Positions 50,606-61,900 of a stretch of DNA of 64,000 nucleotides are shown piece after piece. Below the pieces are notes generated by a model that saw only the letters and a list, made by a program, of their open reading frames with translations, did no database searches and was not told the origin of the DNA. The stretch's first letter is position 1. The number at the start of each line of letters is the position of its first letter. Position numbers and translations under genes: made by a program. The stretch is from Saprospiraceae bacterium (GTDB taxonomy: Bacteria; Bacteroidota; Bacteroidia; Chitinophagales; Saprospiraceae). The stretch covers positions 1 to 64,000 of the forward strand of contig CATQHI010000002.1 of assembly GCA_958295895.1 (NCBI GenBank), read 5' to 3'.

Positions 50606-52924
50606 TTGCGTGACATCCTGCTCCTTCTTCTGTTCGTTTCGTCGCTGGCCCGGGCACAGCAGGATACGCTGTCGTTCCATCCCACTCCGGGCGTGTACAC
50701 CCAAGCCCAAAGTGTGAGCATTCGGGGCGGGGCCGCCGGTGCGATCTTTTATAGTACGGACGGTAGTACACCCAGCCCCCGATCCACGCCCTATACCGGG
50801 TCTCCCATTCGTGTTTCCGCATCGCAGGTTTTACGTGCAGCCGCGTTCACTGGCAGTGAACAACAAGGTCGCGCCATTGGGGGAAGCTACCTGATCGGGG
50901 AACCTACTTCTGAATTACTGACAGTCTCCGTCGGCATCGACCCCTGGCGGCTCTTCTCGCCCACCTCGGGCTGGTTCATGCCCGGCCCGGACGCGGGTCG
51001 CGACGCGTGGGACCCACGCGGTGCTAACTGGTGGACCCACGCCGAGCACCCCGCCCACGTGGACCTGATCGAGGCCGATGGCCGGGTGGTGCACGACGGT
51101 ACGCTGGGCCTACGTATGTTCGGCGGGGTGAGCCGGATGCACCCCCAGAAATCATTTTCGCTCTCGGGGCGGAAGGAATACGGCAACAAGCGGATCGACT
51201 ATCCCCTGTTCGGCGAAGATGCACCACAGAGCTTCCGCTTTCTGGTGGTACGCAATGGCGGCAGCGACTGGGGGCGCAGCTTCATCCGCGACGCCCTGCT
51301 CTCGAGCCTGCTCGTCGATGCAAGCTGGGACCTCGACCACCAGGCCAGCCGCCCGGTACGGGTCTACCTCAACGGAGCGTACTGGGGCGTGTACCACCTA
51401 CGTGAAAAGATCAACCCGCGCTACCTGGCCGAGCACCACCCGGGGGTAGACAAAGATTCCCTGAGCCTCCTCGAGCATCAGCAAACCCTCAAGCACGGTT
51501 CCATTCGCGAGTACCGGGCGCTGCACGACTTCATCACTACCCAGGACCTCAGCGACCCAGTCGTATTCGCCCGCTTGAACGAGTTCATGGACGTGGATAA
51601 CTTCCAACGCCTGCAGATCGCTCAGACCTACTTCGACAACCGCGACGCCGGCGGCAACATCCGCTACTGGCGCCCCGACGGACCGAACGGGCGCTTCCGC
51701 TGGATCCTCTACGATGTAGATCAGGGTTTCGGTCTCCACCGTCAGGAGGGCTGGACGATCAACACCCTGGCCTTTCTCACCGACCCGGCCGGACCGAGCT
51801 GGCCTAACCCGCCCTGGTCTACCCTCCTACAGCGCCGCCTGCTCACCAATGCCACCTACCGCTGCAACTTCGTGAACCGCACCCTCGATTACCTCAACAG
51901 TGACTTCAGTCCCGAAGCCGTCGCCGAGCAAACCGAGCGGACCATTGCCAGCGTAGTCGACGAAATGCCCCGCCACCTCCGGCGCTGGGAACAGTCCGAG
52001 CGGCTGTGGCAGTACCACCTCGACCAGTTACGCCGCTTCGGGCAGTACCGGCCGGCTTATCTGCGGGAGCACTTTCGCGCGTACTTCGCCGCCGGAGCCG
52101 ACCGCAGCGTCTCCCTCACGGCCGGCCGCGGCGGCTACGTCGTACTTAACGACAACCTCCACATTGGTAGCGACGGTCTGTCCGGCGACTACTTTGCCAA
52201 TTTCCCGATCACCCTGCAGGCCGTCGCCGAGCCGGGTTACCGCTTCGTGGGCTGGGAAGGCGCCTCAGCTACCGGTGACTGCCTCACGCTCGATCTACAA
52301 CAAAATCGGGAGTACGTCATTACGGCTCAGTTCGAGCCCGCCCAGCACCCCCTGGCGGACCGCATCATCATCAATGAGCTCTGCCCCCGTAGCAAGGCCG
52401 GTGGCGACTGGGTCGAGCTATATAATCGCAGTGACACCCCCATCAGCCTAAAGGATTGGTTTTTGATCGACGACAGTCAGCGCCGCTACACCTTTCCCGA
52501 GATACTGCTGTCTCCTAGAGACTACTTAATCGTCTGTCAGCGGGAGGAGAAATTCCGCGCTACCTACCCCCAGGTGCCCGACTTCCTCCCCGGCCTCCCC
52601 TTTGGCCTCAATAAGTCCGGCGACCGCATCGGCCTCTACGCCGCCGACGGTAGCTACGTTAATGCCCTAAGCTACACCCTACCCGCCCTCTCCGACAGCG
52701 CCTTTACCTACGCTCTGGTCCTGCCCGAGCTTGACAATGCCGTTCCCGAGAACTGGGTGGTGGAGCCTGGCCCCGGCACCCCCGGCGCTCCTAACCCGGT
52801 CCACTTGCAGACTGCCCTGCTGCCCCACCGGACTTACTGGACGCGGATCAGTATCGGGGTGGCGGTACTGCTGGTGGTGGGACTTTTGCGGGGGTTGCAA
52901 AATAGCAAAGGGGCAGGGGTTTAA
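50606..52924 (+). CDS. CotH-kinase/lamin-tail surface protein with C-terminal membrane anchor
   Basis: The 772-residue exported protein has a signal peptide (RDILLLLLFVSSLARAQ), a chitobiase-C-like domain (GAIFYSTDGSTPSPRSTPY), a CotH kinase domain (about 130-480: FGGVSRMHPQKSFSLSGRKE, NGGSDWGRSFIRDALL, WILYDVDQGFGL), a short bacterial repeat (PGYRFVGWEGASATGD), a lamin-tail domain (IIINELCPRSKAGGDWVELY) and a final membrane helix (ISIGVAVLLVVGLL). CotH kinases phosphorylate secreted proteins. The start must be TTG at 50606; no ATG is available. No T9SS sorting domain is seen. Confidence 0.87.
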   Translation: MRDILLLLLFVSSLARAQQDTLSFHPTPGVYTQAQSVSIRGGAAGAIFYSTDGSTPSPRSTPYTGSPIRVSASQVLRAAAFTGSEQQGRAIGGSYLIGEPTSELLTVSVGIDPWRLFSPTSGWFMPGPDAGRDAWDPRGANWWTHAEHPAHVDLIEADGRVVHDGTLGLRMFGGVSRMHPQKSFSLSGRKEYGNKRIDYPLFGEDAPQSFRFLVVRNGGSDWGRSFIRDALLSSLLVDASWDLDHQASRPVRVYLNGAYWGVYHLREKINPRYLAEHHPGVDKDSLSLLEHQQTLKHGSIREYRALHDFITTQDLSDPVVFARLNEFMDVDNFQRLQIAQTYFDNRDAGGNIRYWRPDGPNGRFRWILYDVDQGFGLHRQEGWTINTLAFLTDPAGPSWPNPPWSTLLQRRLLTNATYRCNFVNRTLDYLNSDFSPEAVAEQTERTIASVVDEMPRHLRRWEQSERLWQYHLDQLRRFGQYRPAYLREHFRAYFAAGADRSVSLTAGRGGYVVLNDNLHIGSDGLSGDYFANFPITLQAVAEPGYRFVGWEGASATGDCLTLDLQQNREYVITAQFEPAQHPLADRIIINELCPRSKAGGDWVELYNRSDTPISLKDWFLIDDSQRRYTFPEILLSPRDYLIVCQREEKFRATYPQVPDFLPGLPFGLNKSGDRIGLYAADGSYVNALSYTLPALSDSAFTYALVLPELDNAVPENWVVEPGPGTPGAPNPVHLQTALLPHRTYWTRISIGVAVLLVVGLLRGLQNSKGAGV

Positions 52925-52962
52925 GGTGGCAGAAGTGAGATAGCTCGCCTCGCACGTGTACA

Positions 52963-52982
52963 TTGCACCTGCGGCCCCGCCC
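52963..52982 (+). repeat. GC-rich dispersed motif copy upstream of rlmB
   Basis: TTGCACCTGCGGCCCCGCCC, identical to the copy at 13589, 47 bases before the rlmB start. Confidence 0.5.
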
Positions 52983-53029
52983 ACCTTGATACGCATACCA
53001 CACCCTGGACCTCTTAACCTTTTAAGCCC

Positions 53030-53758
53030 TTGCAAGACCTCATCTACGGCCGCCACCCCGTCCTGGAAGCCCTCGCCGCCGGCCAGCCCGTCGATAAGGT
53101 ATACCTGCAACAGGGTACGCGGGGGGAATTTGAGAAGGAACTGCGGCAGGCCTGTAAATTGCACGAGGTGCCGATGACACTGATCCCGCAGGCGAAGCTG
53201 CAGCGGATGGTGCGAGGCAATCACCAGGGCGTAGTGGCTCAACTCGCTGCGGCGGCCTACCAGCGGGTAGAAAACGTGCTGCCCCAGGTGTACGAGCGGG
53301 GGGAGACGCCGCTATTCTTGCTGCTAGACGGTGTGACGGATGTACGTAACCTCGGCGCCATCGCCCGCTCAGCCGAGGTGTGTGGGGCGCAGACCATCAT
53401 CATCCCGCAGAAGAACAGTGCCGGACTCACCCCCGATGCCGTAAAGAGTAGTGCCGGAGCCCTGGCCCGCCTTCCGGTATGCCGCCATAAGAGCATGGTC
53501 AATACCGTGGAGTTCTTGCAGCTGAGCGGGGTGCAGGTAATCGCCAGCGACCTCAACGCCGACCGCTATCTGGAGGAGGTACCGCTGACCGGACCGCTCT
53601 GCATCGTGATGGGCGCCGAGGATGAGGGCATCAGCGAGGGGGTGGCCCGGGCCGCCGACATTACCTTCCGCATTCCCCAGGCGGGTACGCTCAATAGCTT
53701 CAATGTGTCGGTGGCGGCGGGGATTCTGTTGTTCTCGGCGATGAAGGCGCGGATGTAG
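53030..53758 (+). CDS. rlmB: 23S rRNA (guanosine-2'-O)-methyltransferase RlmB-like
   Basis: This SpoU/TrmH-family methyltransferase of 242 residues has an N-terminal substrate-binding domain (LIYGRHPVLEALAAGQPVDK, NHQGVVAQLAA) and the knotted SAM domain with motif 1 DGVTDVRNLGAIARSAEVCG, motif 2 IVMGAEDEGIS and motif 3 IPQAGTLNSFNVSVAAGILL. It should modify G2251 of 23S rRNA (E. coli numbering). The start is TTG at 53030, matching the family N-terminus. recG follows 32 bases after the stop. Confidence 0.93.
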   Translation: MQDLIYGRHPVLEALAAGQPVDKVYLQQGTRGEFEKELRQACKLHEVPMTLIPQAKLQRMVRGNHQGVVAQLAAAAYQRVENVLPQVYERGETPLFLLLDGVTDVRNLGAIARSAEVCGAQTIIIPQKNSAGLTPDAVKSSAGALARLPVCRHKSMVNTVEFLQLSGVQVIASDLNADRYLEEVPLTGPLCIVMGAEDEGISEGVARAADITFRIPQAGTLNSFNVSVAAGILLFSAMKARM

Positions 53759-53790
53759 CTATATTTACCCCAAATTGTTTTAAAACCCAG

Positions 53791-55920
53791 ATGTCTCCCG
53801 CAACCTCCAAAGCCGGTGTGCTCGACCGTAGTATCGCGAGCCTGAAGGGCATCGGTCCGGCCAAGGCGGAACTGCTCGCTAAGGAACTGATGATCTTCTC
53901 GCTGGGTGACCTGGTGTACAGCTACCCCTTTCGGTACGTAGACCGTACGCAGTTCCACCAGATCATCGACATCCTGCCCGACCAGGGCAACGTGCAGATT
54001 AAGGGCAAGCTCGTCACTATGGTGACCAAGGGCGAGAATCGAAAGAAGCGCCTGGTGGGCCGGCTGCGCGATGAGAGCGGCGCGGCCCTGGAGCTGGTGT
54101 GGTTCCGCGGTGTCAACTACCTCGACCGGACCTACAAGATCGGCGAAGAGTACGTGGTGTACGGCAAGGTGGAAGAATTCAACGGCAAGCTCAGCATTAC
54201 CCACCCGGAAATGGAGCTGGCTAACCGGGCGGTGACGGAAGAGGCAGCCACCTTCGAGCCGGTCTACGCCAGTACCGACAAGCTCAACAAGCGGGGGCTG
54301 GACACACGGGGGCGACGCAAGCTCATTCGCGCGGTGCTGGACCAGCTCAGTCCCACCGATATGCCGGACATGCTGCCGCCCTACCTGCTAGAGGAGCTAC
54401 GGCTGGTGTCCCACTACGACGCGGTGCGCGCCATTCACCTCCCGGCCGACCAGGCGGAGCTTGAGGCGGCGCGGCGGCGGCTGAAGTTCGAGGAACTCTT
54501 CCTACTACAAATGCGGCTACTCCAACTGAAGGTTAGCCGGGAGGCACGGGTGGCCGGCTACGCCTTCGGACAAATCGGTGACTACTTCAATACCTTTTTT
54601 CAGGACCACCTGCCGTTCACCCTCACCGGGGCCCAGAAGCGGGTGCTCCGCGAAATCCGTCAGGACCTGGGCCGCGGCATCCAGATGAACCGCCTGCTGC
54701 AGGGCGACGTAGGCTCGGGCAAGACCATGGTGGGCCTGATGTCAATGCTCATGGCCCTCGACAACGGCTTCCAGGCCTGTATGATGGCCCCGACGGAGAT
54801 CCTCGCCCATCAGCACTACGAGTCGATCCAGGAGTACCTGAAGGAGACGGATGTACGCGTCGCCTTCCTTTCCGGTAACGTAAAGGGCCGGGCGCGGCGT
54901 GAGCTATTGGAGGACCTAGCCGAGGGGCGCATCCATATCCTACTAGGCACCCACGCGCTGATCGAGCCACCCGTAGTATTCAAAAACCTGGGCCTAGCCA
55001 TCATCGACGAGCAGCACCGCTTCGGCGTGAAGCAGCGTGCCAAGCTGTGGAAAAAAAATACCCCCTACCCGCCCCACGTACTGGTGATGACGGCCACGCC
55101 CATCCCCCGCACCCTGGCCATGACCGCCTACGGTGACCTGGACGTAAGCGTGATCGACGAGCTGCCCCCGGGCCGCACACCCATCAAGACGGTACACCTC
55201 ACCGAGCACCGCCGCGAGCGGGTCTTTGGCCGTATCCGCGAAGAGATCGCCAAGGGCCGACAGGCCTACGTCGTCTACCCCCTGATCGAAGAAAACGAAA
55301 AGCTCGACCTGCTGGCCCTCGAGGCCGCCTACGACGAGATGCTCGACCGCTTCCCCCGTCCCGATTACCAGATCAGCGTAGTGCACGGCAAGATGAAGCC
55401 CGAAGACAAGGACTTCGAAATGGCCCGCTTCAAGAACGGAGAGACCCACATCATGATGGCCACTACCGTCATCGAGGTCGGCGTCAACGTACCGAATGCG
55501 ACCATCATGGTCATCGTCCATACGGAACGCTTCGGCCTAAGCCAGTTGCACCAGCTACGGGGCCGCGTAGGGCGGGGGGCGCAGGAAAGCTTCTGCATCT
55601 TACTCTCCAGCGTCAAGCTTAGTAAGGAGAGCCGCCAGCGCATCAAGACCATGGTCGATACCACCGACGGCTTCAAGATCGCCGAGGCCGACCTACGGCT
55701 CCGCGGACCGGGCATGATCGACGGCACCCAGCAGAGTGGCGTACTCCAGATGCGCATCGCCGATCTGGCCCAGGACGGCCGCATCCTTTCCGTAGCCCGC
55801 GACCGGGCCAAGGACATCCTCGAGCAGGACCCCCAGTTGCAGCGTCCCGAGCACCGCATGCTCAGCCGTTACCTCGATCACCACTTGAAAGCAGTCAAGG
55901 GATGGAGTTTGATCTCCTAA
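53791..55920 (+). CDS. recG: ATP-dependent DNA helicase RecG
   Basis: RecG reverses stalled replication forks and branch-migrates junctions. The 709-residue protein has the wedge/OB domain (IDILPDQGNVQIKGKLVTMV, ENRKKRLVGRLRDESGAAL), Walker A LLQGDVGSGKTMVGLMSML, DEQHRFGVKQRA and motif VI QLHQLRGRVGRGAQESFCIL, and the C-terminal TRG motif region (RIADLAQDGRILSVARDRAK). Length is normal. It ends in a strong hairpin terminator shared with the convergent giant gene. Confidence 0.96.
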   Translation: MSPATSKAGVLDRSIASLKGIGPAKAELLAKELMIFSLGDLVYSYPFRYVDRTQFHQIIDILPDQGNVQIKGKLVTMVTKGENRKKRLVGRLRDESGAALELVWFRGVNYLDRTYKIGEEYVVYGKVEEFNGKLSITHPEMELANRAVTEEAATFEPVYASTDKLNKRGLDTRGRRKLIRAVLDQLSPTDMPDMLPPYLLEELRLVSHYDAVRAIHLPADQAELEAARRRLKFEELFLLQMRLLQLKVSREARVAGYAFGQIGDYFNTFFQDHLPFTLTGAQKRVLREIRQDLGRGIQMNRLLQGDVGSGKTMVGLMSMLMALDNGFQACMMAPTEILAHQHYESIQEYLKETDVRVAFLSGNVKGRARRELLEDLAEGRIHILLGTHALIEPPVVFKNLGLAIIDEQHRFGVKQRAKLWKKNTPYPPHVLVMTATPIPRTLAMTAYGDLDVSVIDELPPGRTPIKTVHLTEHRRERVFGRIREEIAKGRQAYVVYPLIEENEKLDLLALEAAYDEMLDRFPRPDYQISVVHGKMKPEDKDFEMARFKNGETHIMMATTVIEVGVNVPNATIMVIVHTERFGLSQLHQLRGRVGRGAQESFCILLSSVKLSKESRQRIKTMVDTTDGFKIAEADLRLRGPGMIDGTQQSGVLQMRIADLAQDGRILSVARDRAKDILEQDPQLQRPEHRMLSRYLDHHLKAVKGWSLIS

Positions 55921-55933
55921 TCGCCACAAGCAA

Positions 55934-55966
55934 AATGGCCCGCTACGCTCCTCGTAGCGGGCCATT
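55934..55966. terminator. Bidirectional terminator between recG and the giant surface gene
   Basis: AATGGCCCGCTACG (55934-55947) pairs perfectly with CGTAGCGGGCCATT (55953-55966) around CTCCT. On the plus strand it ends ATTGTATT; on the minus strand ATTTTGCTT. It lies between two convergent stops. Confidence 0.85.
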
Positions 55967-55987
55967 GTATTCGGCACAACGCCGTCA

Positions 55988-58900
55988 CTAGGGCAGCTTC
56001 ACGAACTTTCGTACCAACTGGCGGTCCCCCTCGATCACCCGTAAGGTGTAAGTGCCCATCGGCAGGTCGGTGACGTCGAGCTTGTCCTGTAGGAGCTCAC
56101 CGTCCTTATCGTATTGCAGGTTACGTACCATGCGGCCATTGATGTCGGTCACGACGACTGCCACCCGACCACTGCGATCGCTTTCCAGACGGAAGTTGAG
56201 GCTACTGGCGGTGGGGTTGGGGAAGAGCGTCAGGGCGGGCGCGGGCGCAGGTGCATCGAAAATACGCAGGCCGGCCGTAGCAGGATCCTCGTCGGTCAGG
56301 AACTGCTTCTCACAGTTAGCGGCTTTACCTCCCAGGCCGCTGGGTAGTGACTTGGTGAGGCTCAGGGCAATTTTGTCGAGCAGCGTGAAGGACTCGCGGT
56401 TAGCTACCGTCAGGGTGTGTACACCGGCCTCCAGGTTGAAGGAGACATCCGTTCCATTGTCGTTCACCTTCACCCACTGGAAACCCTCGGTAAGGATCTC
56501 GGTGCCACCGATGTACTTGGAGAAGTTCATCCAGGGCGAGTCATCGATCCTGACCCAGAAAGAGTTGCTGGCACTGCGCCAGGCGTTCATGCGGAAGAAC
56601 AGGTGGTAGCGTCCTCCCTCGGGAAGTTCTACCGTGGTGGTGAGCTGGGAGCCCGGTCTATCCGCAGTAGGCGCGGAGAAGCGAGTCGGTCCACTATAGC
56701 CGATGAACGTTCCGTTAGAGGCCGAAGCACTGCTGCGGGTGAGCCAGTCACTTGGGTAGTCGGCACATTCCGCCTCCATCCAGTTGTCGCCGTCGTACTG
56801 CGTCTCCGACTCACAGGCGTCGCCGATGCCGTCGCCATCACTATCGAGCTGGTCCGGGTTGGCGACGGCGGGGCAATTGTCCCGGTAGTCCAGCACGTAG
56901 CCGGCGGGGCGCTCACAGGCCGAGACATATGTATTCGGATCACCGAAGCCGTCATTGTCGAAGTCGGCAAAGAAAAGCTTCCGGAAGATGATAGTCGGAT
57001 CCAGGGGATCGCAATCGAATTCATCGGGATTGCCGTCATTATCGTCATCGGTATCACAGGCATCGCCCTGACCGTCCCCGTCGGTATCGAGTTGGTTGGG
57101 ATTAGCTACCGTGGGGCAGTTATCCTCGGCATCTGGGATGCCGTCGCCATCGGTGTCGCTCTCTTCGGGCTGGGCCGCGGTGACGGTGATCTCGACAACG
57201 TCGACCGCCGTAGCACCGGCATCGTCGGTGACCGTGAGGGTGACTGCGTAGGTACCGGCAGTAAAGGTCGCTATAGGATCGAAGCCGGTGAGTGTATCGC
57301 CATTCGTCCAGGTCCACTGGTAGGATACAATCGTACCGTCCGGGTCGCTGGACCCACTACCATCAAACTGTACCTCGAGAGGTTCCCCGCCGGTCAGGGG
57401 ACTGGCGGCAGCTACCGCGACTGGGGGCTGATTCTCGGCGACCTCTACGGTAATGTTTACGGTATCGGTGTCCGTAGCTCCATCATCATCCGTCACGGTC
57501 AGTACGATCGCGTAGGTGCCGGCTTCCACGAAGGTCGCCGATACGGTAGCCTCGGTAGCGTCGTCGGCTCCGGGTATCGTCCAGGCGTAGGTGGTGATGC
57601 TGCCATCTTCATCCGTCGAGCCGGTACCGTCTAGGGAGACGGTCAGCGGCGCAGTGCCCGAGGTGGGGGTAGCGGTGGCAGCTGCTACGGGGGCGATGTT
57701 CTCGGGTTCCGGTTCGGGCTCGGTTACTGTAACCGTAACGGTATCACTGGCCGTGGCTCCGTCGTCATCGGTGACTGTGAGTACGATAGCGTACTCGCCG
57801 GCGGTCTCGAGGGTAACTGTCGGACTTACCTCCGTAACATTGTCTCTCCCGGGAATCGTCCAGGCGTAGGTAACAATCGTGCCATCTTCGTCCATAGATC
57901 CACTACCGTCCAATTGCACTTCCAGCGGTGCGGTGCCCACGGTCGGCGTAGCGTTGGCTACGGCTACGGGGGCGATGTTCTCGGGCTCCGGCCCGGGATC
58001 AAGCTCTTCGACGGTAATAGTGATCGTGTCTGAAGCGCTAGCACCATCATCATCCGTGACCGTGAGGATCACCGGATAGGTACCGGCGGTATCAAAGGTC
58101 ACGGTCGGCGTAGGCGCACTGAGCGTATCCTGATCGGGCACGGCCCAGCGGTAGCTTATGATCGAGCCGTCCTCATCCGAAGAGCCGGTAGCGTCCAACT
58201 GCACGATAAGTGGGGCGGTACCCGTAGTCGGGGTAGCGGCAGCTACGGCGGTGGGGGCGAGATTACCGGGTTCGACGACGGTCAGCGTCATCACTTCGGA
58301 ATCGGTGGCGCCCTCATTGTCGGTTACTGTGAGGGTGATATCGTAGGCATTCGGCACGGTGAATGTAGCAGTGGTCACCTCACCTTCCGCCGAGCCATTC
58401 TCCCACTCCCAGCGGTAGCTGACGATGGTGCCATCGGGGTCAGAGGACTCCGTAGCGTCGAGCGTCACGGTCAGCGGCGCGGTGCCACTGGTCACGCTGG
58501 TCTTACCACGGGCCAGGGGGGGCTGGTTGGCGGGTGCCTCATCGCATGCCTCATCCTGCTCTCCGAATCCGGTGGGCATGACCTGCTCGGTACTGATGTG
58601 CACCTTGTCCAGTTGCACCCCGGATTCGTTAAAGGCGATGTCGATCGTGTTGACGCCGCTGTTCAGGGCAAACGGGCTGTTGCTACTCTCGGTCCAGACG
58701 AAGCTACCGTAGGTGGTGACCCCGTTCCAAACCATCCACTCGCCATCGTTGATACGAATCCAGTAGGCATCGCTCTGCTCATCGGTCACAAAAGTGCGGG
58801 CGTAGAGGTAGTAAGACCCCTCCTCCACCTCATCTAAGGTGAAGCGAACGCGATTCTCCGGTTGATCGGCGGGGGGAGTCTCTATAGCCTCGGTTCCGAT

Positions 58901-61900
58901 GTAGGTCACGTACCTCCCTTTCGAGGCAGCTGCATCACGCACAGTGGTCCAGTCCCTTCCCACCGTGGCGCATTCGGCCTCGAAGGTAAAGGTGGTCTGC
59001 CCGGGTTCCGGTTCGGGCTCGCTGGGTTCGTCACATTCGTCTCCTAGGCCATCGCCGTCGGAGTCGGTCTGATCTGGATTGGCTACCGTGGGGCAATTAT
59101 CCGTATGGTCGAGCACATAGCCATCGGGCTGTACACAGGCTACAATACTATCGGAGGGATCGCCGAAGCCATCGTTGTCCGTATCGGCGTAGTAGCTCTG
59201 GGAGCTGGTAAAGGTCGCATCCAGAGGATCGCAGTCTTCCACATCGGGGACCCCGTCGTTATCGTCGTCCTCGTCACACAGGTCACCCAGTCCGTCGCCG
59301 TCCGTATCCGTCAGATCGTCCGAGCTTACTTCCGGGCAGGTATCGTCGCTATTCTCGACGTAGCCGTCCGGTTGCTCACAGGCCTGTAGGGGAGAAGCCG
59401 GATCACCGTAGCCGTCCCCGTCAGTATCGGCGTAGTAGACGAAAATATTCTGGTTGGGATTGAAGGTGGTTGGACAGTTGTCCTGCGTATCCTCTACGCC
59501 GTCGCCGTCCGTATCTACGCCGGATGCCAGTGACTCGATGGTTACCACGTCGATATCCGTAGCCCCGTCATCATCCGTGACCGTTAGGGTCACCTCATAC
59601 GTGCCGGCGGGGAAACTAGCCGATACGGCAGGTCCTGCCGTAGAATCCTGCCCCCAGTTCCAGGCGTAGTTCACGATGCTGCCGTCCTCATCCGTAGAGG
59701 CCGTACCGATCAGATTCACCTGTAACGGGGCAGCACCCCGGGTAGGCCGTGCCGTAGCGCGGGCAACCGGAGGCAGGTTTTCGGTACCCCCCACCGTGAC
59801 GGTGACGCGGTCCGTACCCGTTGCTCCCTCGTTATCGGTCACCGTAAGTAAAAAGTCATAAATACCCTCGGCCGTAAGCTCGACGCTGGGGGTTGGCCCC
59901 TCAAGGGTATCCCTACCGTACACCCAGCGGTAGGCAACTATGGTGCCATCGGTATCGCTAGAGCCACTACCATCGAGCTGCACGAGCAGCGGAGTAGGAC
60001 CGGCGGTAGGGGTGGCGGTGGCTACGGCTACCGGCCGGCGGTTGAGGGTGCCCCCACAATTGAAGGCCGCGTCCCCCGCATCCGTAGGCAGCGAATTGTC
60101 GAAATCGATGTGCAGTTTATCCAGGCGGGTACCGTTTTCACGCACGGCAATATCGATGGTGTTGTAGCCCTGCCGGAGACTGAAGGGGCTATTTACGAGC
60201 TCGGCCCAGTGGAATGCTCCGTCTACCCGGATGTTTTTGGTCCACACGAGCCAGTCGCCATCGTTGATCCGGATCCAGAAGGAGTTGTCGGCAGTATTAT
60301 CGGCCCGTATGCGTCCAAACATGTGGTAGCGGCCGGAGCGCGCTTCCTCCAGTACGAAACGTACCCGGTTATTCGGTACATCCGCCGGTGCAGCGTTGAT
60401 TGACTCCTGGGACAGACTGACGACGTAGCTACCGTTGGAGGCAACCGGATCATCACTGGCGATGGACCAATCCGCACCTACCTGGGCGCATTCGGCTTCC
60501 AACCAGAATACATTGACCCCCTCTACCGAAGTGTCACAGGCATCCCCGATGCCGTCGCCATCCACGTCGGTCTGGTTAGGATTAGGTACGCTGGGACAGT
60601 TGTCCGTGCTATCGATTACGTAGCCAGCGGGCTGATTGCAGGCCGTGATGAAGGTGCTGGGGTCACCAAAGCCATCCCGGTCGAAGTCGGCGTAGTAGGT
60701 AGCTCCGCTGCTTTGATCCGGGTTCCTTGGGGAACAGTCCTGTCCATCATCAACCCCGTCCCCATCGTCATCCGGATCACAGGCGTCCCCTATTCCGTCC
60801 CCGTCCAAATCACTCAGATCGGTGGAGAAGCGGTCCGGGCAATTGTCCAGTGCATTGTCTACGTATCCTTCCGGAATTACACAGCCGAGGATCGTCTCAT
60901 TGGGATCGCCGTAGCCGTCCTCATCAAAATCGGCATAATAGGTATCTTGACGTTGATCCGGATTGGCTACCGTGGGACAGTTATCCACTACGTCGCGGAT
61001 ACCATCGCCGTCCGTGTCTGTGTCGTCCCGGCCCACCTGTACATTGACCACATCCGAAGCCGTGCCCCCCTCTTCGTCGGTTACGGTAAGGGTTACGGCG
61101 TAGTTGCCGGCTGAGAAGGTGACCTGCGGCTGAATGCCCACGGCCGTACCACCGCCGTTCCACTTCCAGTCGTAGGCGATGAGCACTCCGTCCGGATCGG
61201 TGGATGCACTACCGTCCAGAAGTACGGACAGAGGCTCCAGTCCACTAGAGGGGGTTGCAGTAGCCACGGCCACCGGGGGCTCGTTCACAATATCACCGCA
61301 GTTTCTGGCGGGCTGTCCCAGTCCAGTCGGCAGTTGATCTTCCACGCCCACGTGGAGTTTGTCCAGCAGTACGCCGGCTTCCCGGTATGCTATATCGATA
61401 GTGGATGTGCCGTCGGGCAATTCGAATGGGCTACCCAGCAGCTCGTTCCATTCGAAGGTTGCACTCTGAACGATTCCGCTCGACCAGCGCACCCATTCTC
61501 CATCATTTACCCGGAACCAGAAGGAATCACTAGCACCGGTCTCGGCAAGTATGCGGGCGTAAATGTGGTATACCCCGGGCTGGGCGCCGTTGACGGTAAA
61601 CCGTACTCGGTTGGCGGGCACATCCGCCGGAGCTTCGTTGAGCGAATTCCCGGTGGGGAATACGACGTAGTCCCCGCGGGAGGCATCCCGCCCGGTGACC
61701 GTCCGCCAACCCGCACCCACCTCGGCGCATTCGGCTTCGAGCCAGAATTCCTGGCGCCCTACCACGGAGGGGTCACAGGTGTTTCCGATGCCATCGTTAT
61801 CGCTGTCTAGCTGATCGGCATTAGCTACCGCCGGGCAGTTGTCCGTGTTATCTAGCACATACCCAGCCGGTTGGCTACAGGCCACGATGCTACTATCTGG

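Noticed and set aside
56417-57634. Long plus-strand open frame (405 codons) opposite the giant surface gene, and a similar one at 61871-63307
   Set aside because: They are mirror images of the Asp/Gly-rich TSP3 and PKD codons, have repetitive Val/Gly/Ile composition, and the minus-strand frame has clear domains throughout.
57170-58520. CRISPR-like regular repeats
   Set aside because: The regular spacing comes from five tandem PKD domains in an open reading frame; there are no short identical repeats with unique spacers.
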